A model generated the notes under the pieces. It saw only the letters and a list, made by a program, of their open reading frames with translations, made no database searches and was not told the DNA's origin. A DNA stretch of 5,285 nucleotides from contig JACENB010000033.1 of the NCBI GenBank assembly GCA_013867245.1, forward strand, positions 1-5,285, written 5' to 3'. Below, piece after piece: positions 1 to 5,285 of the stretch; position 1 is the stretch's first letter; the number at the start of each line of letters is the position of its first letter. Source of the DNA: Nitrosopumilaceae archaeon. Its GTDB lineage: Archaea; Thermoproteota; Nitrososphaeria; Nitrososphaerales; Nitrosopumilaceae. The position numbers and the translations under genes were made by a program.

Positions 1-1031
1 GGACCAACCACTGTTGCAATTGATAGTGTTGAGCTAAATATTCCAGTTGAAGTTGAACGTGGATTGTTGTCCATCAAATGGAAGTTTCCTCCAATAAACA
101 AGAATGCCCATGTTGCACCAACTAGTGACATGAAAGGCATTGCCATCCACCATTCAGTAACAAATGCCAATCCCACAAAGACAAATGTTGTACTGCCAAC
201 TCCTATCTTGAATTTAGTAATATTTGAAAGATGAATCTTACTTGCCATCACATTCATCAAAATAAAAGCAGTTATCGTGTTTGCAGTATACACAATTGAA
301 ATGTGATACAGTTCTCCTCCCCATCTATCAACAATCATTATTGGAAGTATGGTCCAAACAGCAGCTGCACCAATATGTCTTAGTAATAGTGACAAGAAAA
401 GAAACTTGTTTTTGGAGATGACTCTCTTTGTTGTTCCAGGTTCTACCTCCTTTTCTTGTTCAGGATTTGGTAGTCTGATTGTAAATAGTAATCCGACAAT
501 AAATGATGCAGCACTGATCAAGAAGATCAGTTGCAAGTCATTTGCAAGTCCTGCAGCTGCAATTCCTGCCATCCACCCTAATGCATGAAATGAGATTACG
601 GTTGCTGCTCTCTTTTTGTCAACATTTGCCTCATAGGTATATGCGATCATTGCTGGAATCATTATTCCACTTGCAACTCCGGCTGCAATTCTTACCAAAA
701 AGAACATGGAAAGGTCTGTTGCAAAGTAATGCATTCCAAATGCTATTGCACATCCAATGAAGCCAATCCTGATGAACTTGAGCCTGGTTCCCTTTTTGTC
801 TGAGTGTCTTCCAAAGTATATTTCAGAGAGTATCTGGGCAAAACTAAACGAGGCTACCAAAAGGCCTATCTCAAAGACTGACTCTGTAACACCTTGCCCA
901 ATGATAGGCATGAATACAAAGACGATAGATATCCCAGCGTGCTGAAAAAAGGTGGCACTACGAACTAGATTATTTACTTGAACTTTTTGCATAAATGTAC
1001 CAAAAAATTGCCTCTGACCTAATTTCAACAT
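1..1031 (-). CDS. MFS transporter, 3' end truncated by window edge
   Basis: This is a polytopic inner-membrane protein read leftwards from an ATG at 1029-1031, with 343 codons visible and no stop before the edge. Translation shows about eleven hydrophobic helices, at residues ~30-48, 52-74, 85-103, 107-128, 142-162, 167-185, 209-232, 245-265, 275-292, 296-316 and 328 onward. The loop between helices 2 and 3 carries the MFS signature motif A (GRHSDKKGTRL, residues 74-84). A longer hydrophilic loop with EQEKEVEPG (residues 191-199) separates the two six-helix halves. Usual MFS length is about 400 residues, so only the last helix or so is missing. The substrate cannot be read from the sequence. 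An in-frame ATG at 990-992 (Met14) is an alternative start that would lose no membrane segment; neither start has a convincing ribosome binding site. The gene is divergent from the methionine synthase genes, so a functional link is possible but unproven. Confidence 0.88.
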   Translation of the reverse strand, partial: MLKLGQRQFFGTFMQKVQVNNLVRSATFFQHAGISIVFVFMPIIGQGVTESVFEIGLLVASFSFAQILSEIYFGRHSDKKGTRLKFIRIGFIGCAIAFGMHYFATDLSMFFLVRIAAGVASGIMIPAMIAYTYEANVDKKRAATVISFHALGWMAGIAAAGLANDLQLIFLISAASFIVGLLFTIRLPNPEQEKEVEPGTTKRVISKNKFLFLSLLLRHIGAAAVWTILPIMIVDRWGGELYHISIVYTANTITAFILMNVMASKIHLSNITKFKIGVGSTTFVFVGLAFVTEWWMAMPFMSLVGATWAFLFIGGNFHLMDNNPRSTSTGIFSSTLSIATVVG

Positions 1032-1063
1032 ACGTATCAATACTACTGTGATTCGTGGTTTTT

Positions 1064-1080
1064 TCTGAAAAGAGTTAAAC
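1064..1080 (+). promoter_or_regulatory. Candidate archaeal BRE/TATA promoter for the split metH genes
   Basis: A purine-rich stretch (GAAAAGAG, 1067-1074) runs into GTTAAAC (1074-1080), resembling an archaeal BRE followed by a degenerate TATA box. The AT box is centred about 29 bases before the TTG start at 1106. With the usual archaeal TATA-to-start distance of about 25-27 bases, transcription would begin at or a few bases before the start codon, giving a leaderless or nearly leaderless mRNA. This fits the absence of a Shine-Dalgarno sequence there. The box is almost symmetrical (GTTTAAC on the other strand), so it might also serve the divergent transporter with a leader of roughly 20 bases. 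This comes from spacing and composition only. Confidence 0.4.
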
Positions 1081-1105
1081 TGTACAGATTCATTTTCAAA
1101 TTAAA

Positions 1106-2068
1106 TTGGCCGAAAAAGAACCATTTTTGGATGCATTACAAAATAGAATTTTGCTTTTTGATGGTGCAATGGGAACTGAAATTCAAAAGTTCAATCCAAA
1201 ACCTGAAGACTTTCCAAACAATCAAGATGGATTCAATGATGGTTTAGTCGAAACTCATCCTGATTGGATTAAACAAATTCACAGACATTATCTTGATGCA
1301 GGAGCTGATTGTATTGAGACAAACTCTTTTGGTTCAAACAAAATTAAACTAGATGAATATGGTTTTGGTGATCAAACAATTGAGTTTAACAAAAAAATTG
1401 CACAACTTGCATCTGAAGTATGTCAGGAATATTCTGACAGGCCTCGATATGTGATTGGTTCTATGGGACCATCAGGATTTTTGCCAAGCTCAAATGATCC
1501 TGATTTGGGACAAAAACCTCTTGATGAAATTAAAGAAGCATTTGAGCTACAAGCAGAAGGATTGATTCTTGGCGGAGTTGATGCACTACTAATTGAAACT
1601 AGTCAAGATATTTTGGAAGTAAAACTGGTTATTGAAGCATGTCATGAAGCAATGGAGAAAACCGGAAAGAAAGTTCCGATTATTGCAAACACAACACTAG
1701 ATCAATACGGCAAAATGTTACTAGGTACTAACATTCAAGCTGCATACACCACAGTTTCTGATATGGGAATTGACATCTTTGGAATGAATTGTTCTACTGG
1801 TCCTATTGAGATGACACCAAGTGTCAGATGGCTAGATGAGCAAAATGAACATAATATTTTGGTAGTTCCAAATGCCGGTATGCCTGAAAACGAGGGAGGT
1901 CAGGCAGTTTACAAGATGACTCCTGAGAAGATGGGTGAGGCATTAGGTGATTTTCTTAATCAATACAAAAAGGTCCGAATAATTGGAGGCTGCTGTGGAA
2001 CAAATCCCGAGCACATCAAAGTTCTAAGAAAAGTAATTGACGAAAAAGCCAGCTCAAATCAGAGTTAA
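1106..2068 (+). CDS. metH (N-terminal module): Homocysteine S-methyltransferase subunit of split cobalamin-dependent methionine synthase (MetH N-terminal module)
   Basis: This cytoplasmic enzyme of 320 residues should bind homocysteine through zinc and transfer a methyl group from methylcobalamin to form methionine. The chain is a complete homocysteine-binding barrel. It opens with the phosphate-loop-like DGAMGTEIQ (residues ~19-27), followed by DAGADCIETNSFGSN and the internal IGSMGPSG. All three expected zinc ligands are present: Cys229 in GMNCSTGP, and Cys296 and Cys297 in GGCCGTNPEH; these match E. coli Cys247, Cys310 and Cys311. The length equals the first module of E. coli MetH (about 350 residues), and the gene stops cleanly after the barrel. 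The start is a TTG at 1106; no in-frame ATG precedes DGAMGT, and a leaderless mRNA is likely. The pterin/cobalamin partner gene follows after 32 bases on the same strand. Stand-alone enzymes of this family can use S-methylmethionine or betaine, but the neighbour makes the MetH role much more likely. Confidence 0.93.
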   Translation: MAEKEPFLDALQNRILLFDGAMGTEIQKFNPKPEDFPNNQDGFNDGLVETHPDWIKQIHRHYLDAGADCIETNSFGSNKIKLDEYGFGDQTIEFNKKIAQLASEVCQEYSDRPRYVIGSMGPSGFLPSSNDPDLGQKPLDEIKEAFELQAEGLILGGVDALLIETSQDILEVKLVIEACHEAMEKTGKKVPIIANTTLDQYGKMLLGTNIQAAYTTVSDMGIDIFGMNCSTGPIEMTPSVRWLDEQNEHNILVVPNAGMPENEGGQAVYKMTPEKMGEALGDFLNQYKKVRIIGGCCGTNPEHIKVLRKVIDEKASSNQS

Positions 2069-2082
2069 GTATTTACAAAAAC

Positions 2083-2091
2083 CGAGATGAT
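2083..2091 (+). promoter_or_regulatory. Shine-Dalgarno-like site supporting the TTG start at 2101
   Basis: CGAGATGAT matches the archaeal/bacterial consensus GGAGGTGAT at seven of nine positions and lies nine bases before TTG 2101. The ATG inside it (2087-2089) is out of frame and meets a stop after five codons, so it is not the start. The site supports TTG as initiator of the second metH gene. It also suggests internal translation initiation on a shared mRNA, in contrast to the probably leaderless first gene. Confidence 0.5.
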
Positions 2092-2100
2092 TTTACAATA

Positions 2101-4599
2101 TTGACCACCCCTAGAGTAAGTTCTGCACTAAAGGCAGTTGACCTAAAGCAAATTCCTGCTCCGCTAATCATTGGTGAGAGAATTAACACACAAGGTTCTC
2201 GCAAGGCAAAACAACTGGTTCTGGGAGATGATTATGATGGATTGGTTGATTTGGGCAGAACTCAAGTCGAAGATGGAGCACACTGTCTTGACGTATGTGT
2301 TGCAACAACTGAACGCTCTGATGAAAAAGAGTTCATGTTAAATCTTGTAAAGCGTCTAAGCTTGGAAATTGATGCACCTTTAGTAATTGATTCAACTGAT
2401 CCTGATGTAATCGATGCATCTGTAAAACAGATTCCTGGAAGACCAATCATCAATTCTATTAATCTTGAAGGTGATGGAAGTAGATTTGAGAAACTAGCAC
2501 CAATAATGGCAAAGTATGGTTTGCCTGCAATTGCATTGTGCATTGGACCAAACGGAATGGCAAAGACTCCTCAGCAAAAACTAGAGACAGCTGAATTACT
2601 ATTTGAAACCGGAAAAAAATATGGATTAAAAATTGATCAGTTCATCTTTGATGTTCTTACATTTACACTTGCAACTGGTGAGGATGAATTCCTTGATGCT
2701 GGAAAAAATACACTTGAGGGAATTAAACTAGTCAAAGAAAAATTCCCTGACTCTTTTACTACATTGGGTCTAAGCAACATTAGTTTTGGACTGGTACCTT
2801 ATGCTAGGAAAATTCTAAACTCTGTATTCTTACATCATGCAATAAAGGTAGGTCTTGATACTGCTATTGTTAATGCTAAAGAGATTATTCCATATGGGGA
2901 GATTGATGAAAAGGAAAGAAAACTTGCTGAAGACCTAATCTTTAACACTCATCCTAACGCACTATCCGAACTAATCACATACTTTGAGAATGCAGGACCT
3001 CAAACCAGTACTGCATCAAAAAAAGTAGATGTAGACCCATCTTGGCCTGCAGGAAAGAGGTCTAACTTTAGAATTGTAAACAGACTCAAAGATGGAATTG
3101 AAAATGATGTTGTTTCAGCTATATCAGATAAACTTGGCAAAACTGAAATTCTAAAAGATACTGATGGTGTACTTTCACTTGATGCTCCTCCTGAAGTAAC
3201 TCATGATGGCGCAATTCAAACTCTCAATGAAGACTTGTTGCCTGCAATGAAAGAAGTTGGTGACAAGTTTGGAGCAGGAGAGTTAATTCTTCCATTTGTT
3301 TTGAAATCTGCTGAATGTATGAAGGCAGCTGTTGGTGAACTTGAAAAGTATCTAGTCAAAGAAGAGGGTTCAAGCAAAGGCAAACTGGTTTTGGGAACCG
3401 TTTATGGCGATGTTCATGATATTGGAAAGAATTTGGTAAAGACTATCTTCCAAAATAATGGTTATACTGTTTATGATCTTGGAAAACAAGTTCCTTTACA
3501 GAAATTTCTTGAGAAAATAGATGAAGTAAATCCTGATGCAATTGGACTTTCTGCATTACTAGTGTCTACATCAAAACAAATGCAATTCTTTGTAGAACAT
3601 GCAAGAAAAAACAAAATGAATATACCAATTCTTTGTGGTGGTGCTGCAATTAACAGCAATTACATTAATCGTATTGCAAAAGAAGATGGAATCTATGAAC
3701 CTGGTGTCTTTTACTGTAATACCATGTTTGAAGGACTAAAAACCATGGATACTTTGATCTCTGATGACAAACCAAAACTTTTGGCAGAATGGAAAGAAAA
3801 ATTAGAAAATTGGAAGGAGAGATCTACTGCAACAGTTGATCCTGCCAGTTTGCCAAAAAGTGACATCAAACCCGTACCTGCACCTTCTCCAAAAACTATC
3901 GGTGAACCAATTCGTCTAATGTTAGATCAAATCAAGATGGATGAAGTATGGGAGCTAATTGACAAAAAATCACTCTTCAAACTCTCATGGGGTCTAAGGG
4001 GTAAAGCAGGCTCTGAATCTGAAGCTGATCATGAACAATTGCTTAGCCAATGGAAGATTCGAATAATTCGAGAAAAACTGTTTGAGCCTGAAGTAGTTTA
4101 TGGTTATTTCAAATGTCATAACAAGGATGGAAAACTATCTGTAGAAAATCCTCATGGCGATGATGTAACATTTGACTTTCCTCGCTCTACAAAACCTGAG
4201 CATCTATGTTTGACTGATTATTTTGGTAATGATGATGTTGTTGCATTTCAGGCAGTTACAGTTGGTAACAAAGTTGCAGATATTATTGAACAATGGAATC
4301 AAGAGGACAAGTATACTGATGCATACTATCTACATGGATTGGCAGTTGAAGTTGCTGAAGCATTAGCTGAATGGATTAATCGTAAAATAAAATCTGAATT
4401 GAATTTGGATAAAGGCGGTTTAAGGTACTCTTGGGGCTTCCCTAGCTGTCCTGATGTATTGCAACATCAATTGGTATGGAAACTTTTGGAACCTGAAAAA
4501 TCTGGAATGGAATTAACCGAATCCGGTCAGATAGTTCCTGAACAATCAACTGCTGCAATAGTTGTTCATCATCCTAAAGCATCATACTTTGTACTTTAG
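2101..4599 (+). CDS. metH: Methionine synthase, pterin-binding / cobalamin-binding / reactivation subunit (MetH lacking the homocysteine module)
   Basis: This 832-residue cytoplasmic protein should take a methyl group from methyl-tetrahydropterin onto cob(I)alamin, present it to the homocysteine subunit, and repair oxidised cobalamin with AdoMet. Domains in order: pterin-binding barrel (~17-285) with IGERINTQGS, the VIDSTDPDVI strand and GLSNISF, whose Asn226 matches E. coli Asn508; helical cobalamin cap (~361-421) with KFGAGELILPFVLKSAECMK; Rossmann cobalamin domain (~425-552) with DVHDIGKN, whose His439 is the lower cobalt ligand (E. coli His759) and Asp437 its partner, then GLSALLVST and CGGAAIN; a Lys/Pro-rich linker (~553-600); and the activation domain (~603-832) with Asp621, Glu757, Arg775 in RYSWGFPSCP, the SGMELTES motif and Tyr829, matching AdoMet-contacting regions of E. 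coli MetH. The chain ends three residues after Tyr829, without the C-terminal tail of E. coli MetH. The start is TTG, supported by an upstream Shine-Dalgarno-like site; no in-frame ATG lies between the previous stop and 2101. The stop overlaps the stop of the convergent MTHFR-like gene. Confidence 0.96.
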   Translation: MTTPRVSSALKAVDLKQIPAPLIIGERINTQGSRKAKQLVLGDDYDGLVDLGRTQVEDGAHCLDVCVATTERSDEKEFMLNLVKRLSLEIDAPLVIDSTDPDVIDASVKQIPGRPIINSINLEGDGSRFEKLAPIMAKYGLPAIALCIGPNGMAKTPQQKLETAELLFETGKKYGLKIDQFIFDVLTFTLATGEDEFLDAGKNTLEGIKLVKEKFPDSFTTLGLSNISFGLVPYARKILNSVFLHHAIKVGLDTAIVNAKEIIPYGEIDEKERKLAEDLIFNTHPNALSELITYFENAGPQTSTASKKVDVDPSWPAGKRSNFRIVNRLKDGIENDVVSAISDKLGKTEILKDTDGVLSLDAPPEVTHDGAIQTLNEDLLPAMKEVGDKFGAGELILPFVLKSAECMKAAVGELEKYLVKEEGSSKGKLVLGTVYGDVHDIGKNLVKTIFQNNGYTVYDLGKQVPLQKFLEKIDEVNPDAIGLSALLVSTSKQMQFFVEHARKNKMNIPILCGGAAINSNYINRIAKEDGIYEPGVFYCNTMFEGLKTMDTLISDDKPKLLAEWKEKLENWKERSTATVDPASLPKSDIKPVPAPSPKTIGEPIRLMLDQIKMDEVWELIDKKSLFKLSWGLRGKAGSESEADHEQLLSQWKIRIIREKLFEPEVVYGYFKCHNKDGKLSVENPHGDDVTFDFPRSTKPEHLCLTDYFGNDDVVAFQAVTVGNKVADIIEQWNQEDKYTDAYYLHGLAVEVAEALAEWINRKIKSELNLDKGGLRYSWGFPSCPDVLQHQLVWKLLEPEKSGMELTESGQIVPEQSTAAIVVHHPKASYFVL

Positions 4600-5285
4600 A
4601 GAGTTGTTTTACTCAAAAATTCGTTTAATCCTGTAAAATCATTTGGAGATGTGACCAAGACATCACCTGTAATCTCGTGTGATTTTTTTAACAATTCTTC
4701 AAATTCTTGACTGTATGATTCTAAATCCAAACCCAAAAACTTTGCAGATTTTTCATTTTTTTGTGAAGGGAATAAGATGATTGGAATGATTGAAAATTCC
4801 TTCAGATTGTCTGCTAGTGCTTGTACTTGTTCTACGTTTTGAACTACCTGAGTCATGAATCCTTTTGGTTTTGCATCTAACTTCTTTCCAAGTTTAGAGA
4901 AATTTGGTTTGTTTGATACTGAAAGATACAAATCAATTTTTGCATCTAGCTTTTTCTCTCTTAGTTTTTTTAGAGTCAAACTTGGAATCTGTCCAGAGTC
5001 TGGCTTTCCTGTTTGTGACGGGTCTCCCATCAAAATCAGCACTCCTGAAAAGCCAATGTCAACACAGTCCTCAACAAACTCAAAAATCTCTTCTTCGGAT
5101 TTGTCTCTGACTCTAAGGCTTACTGTAATTGGCAAATCTGGAATTTCTTTTCTAATTATTTTTCCAACCTCTAATGGAGAAACTCTTTGAAATCCTAATA
5201 CATTTTCTGTAAGATGAATTGCATCACATTTTTTTGAAATATTTTTTATCCGTTCAATGAATTTCTTAATTGATTCATCAGTATC
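4596..5285 (-). CDS. Methylenetetrahydrofolate reductase-like protein, 5' end truncated by window edge
   Basis: The frame is open from the right edge to a TAA at 4596-4598, with 229 residues visible (internal TTG or ATG codons need not be starts). It resembles the MetF/MTHFR flavoprotein barrel, which reduces methylene-tetrahydropterin to methyl-tetrahydropterin, the methyl donor for MetH. Supporting segments in order are the PITVSLRVRDKS strand with a following helix, GVLILMGDPSQTGKP (visible residues ~82-95), an LYLSVSNKPN strand where MetF has its AAYPEVHP segment, and GFMTQVVQN (~142-150). The Asp of LMGD (visible residue 88) and the Gln of MTQ (146) fall where E. coli MetF has Asp120 and Gln183. 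MetF-type proteins are near 290 residues, so about 60 N-terminal residues, including the usual catalytic Glu, should lie outside the window. The sequence is quite divergent from bacterial MetF, so cofactor (FAD or F420) and pterin type are not settled. The convergent neighbour is metH, one pathway step later. Confidence 0.8.
   Translation of the reverse strand, partial: DTDESIKKFIERIKNISKKCDAIHLTENVLGFQRVSPLEVGKIIRKEIPDLPITVSLRVRDKSEEEIFEFVEDCVDIGFSGVLILMGDPSQTGKPDSGQIPSLTLKKLREKKLDAKIDLYLSVSNKPNFSKLGKKLDAKPKGFMTQVVQNVEQVQALADNLKEFSIIPIILFPSQKNEKSAKFLGLDLESYSQEFEELLKKSHEITGDVLVTSPNDFTGLNEFLSKTTL
4683..4689 (+). terminator. Candidate T-tract terminator for the metH transcript
   Basis: A run of seven T lies 84 bases past the metH stop, with another T7 at 4756-4762. 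Archaeal RNA polymerase can stop at such tracts without a hairpin. Both runs lie inside the convergent MTHFR-like gene, where they are also lysine/asparagine/phenylalanine codons on the other strand, so they may be chance products of AT-rich coding DNA. If used, the metH mRNA would end antisense to its neighbour. Confidence 0.2.

Noticed and set aside
349..945. Three plus-strand open frames of 62-79 codons (349-588, 542-760, 757-945)
   Set aside because: They lie antisense to the transporter, whose frame is continuous with clear membrane helices and MFS motif A. The plus-strand products have no recognisable pattern.
1032..1105. Cobalamin or SAM riboswitch upstream of metH
   Set aside because: The region is too short, the probable transcript start is at the start codon, and no conserved riboswitch core is visible.
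2066..2100. Frameshift or nonsense mutation splitting a once-fused metH
   Set aside because: The gap is non-coding in character, has a Shine-Dalgarno-like site, and falls between complete domains. No motif is lost on either side.
2262..2543. Minus-strand open frame of 93 codons
   Set aside because: It is fully inside the pterin-binding domain of metH and is a shadow of that coding strand.
3471..3659. Minus-strand open frame of 62 codons
   Set aside because: It lies antisense to the cobalamin-binding domain, with no start signal or protein-like composition.
4855..5190. Plus-strand open frames of 111 and 68 codons
   Set aside because: They oppose the MTHFR-like gene, whose motifs (LMGD, MTQ) are recognisable. 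The serine/phenylalanine-rich product is typical of antisense reading of lysine/glutamate-rich coding DNA.
1..5285. CRISPR array, insertion sequence, tRNA or rRNA gene
   Set aside because: No regularly spaced direct repeats, terminal inverted repeats, transposase motifs or structural RNA signatures were seen on reading both strands by eye.

Overview
The window looks like chromosomal DNA from an ammonia-oxidising archaeon of the Nitrosopumilus/Nitrosarchaeum kind (Nitrososphaerota, formerly Thaumarchaeota). This is inferred from the low GC content, AT-ending codons, very short or absent leaders, TTG starts, tight spacing and the character of the proteins; no marker gene in the window proves it.

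Layout: (1) Positions 1-1031, minus strand, hold a major facilitator superfamily (MFS) membrane transporter whose C-terminus runs off the left edge. (2) Positions 1032-1105 are a short divergent intergenic region with one candidate archaeal BRE/TATA element. (3) Positions 1106-2068, plus strand, encode a 320-residue homocysteine S-methyltransferase equivalent to the N-terminal module of MetH. (4) Positions 2101-4599, plus strand, encode an 832-residue protein with the rest of MetH: pterin-binding barrel, helical cap, cobalamin-binding domain and AdoMet-dependent reactivation domain. (5) Positions 4596-5285, minus strand, hold a methylenetetrahydrofolate reductase-like protein whose N-terminus is beyond the right edge. 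It converges on metH, and the two stop codons overlap.

Together the three right-hand genes form a methionine-synthesis locus. The MTHFR-like enzyme would make the methyl-pterin. The 832-residue protein would move that methyl group onto cobalamin and reactivate oxidised cobalamin with AdoMet. The 320-residue protein would bind and activate homocysteine through zinc and accept the methyl group to give methionine. The main point of interest is that cobalamin-dependent methionine synthase, one chain of about 1,200 residues in E. coli, is here two adjacent polypeptides split exactly between the homocysteine and folate modules. All visible catalytic motifs are intact, so this looks like a working two-subunit enzyme and not a broken gene. 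I found no mobile element, CRISPR array, structural RNA gene or wholly unknown system.
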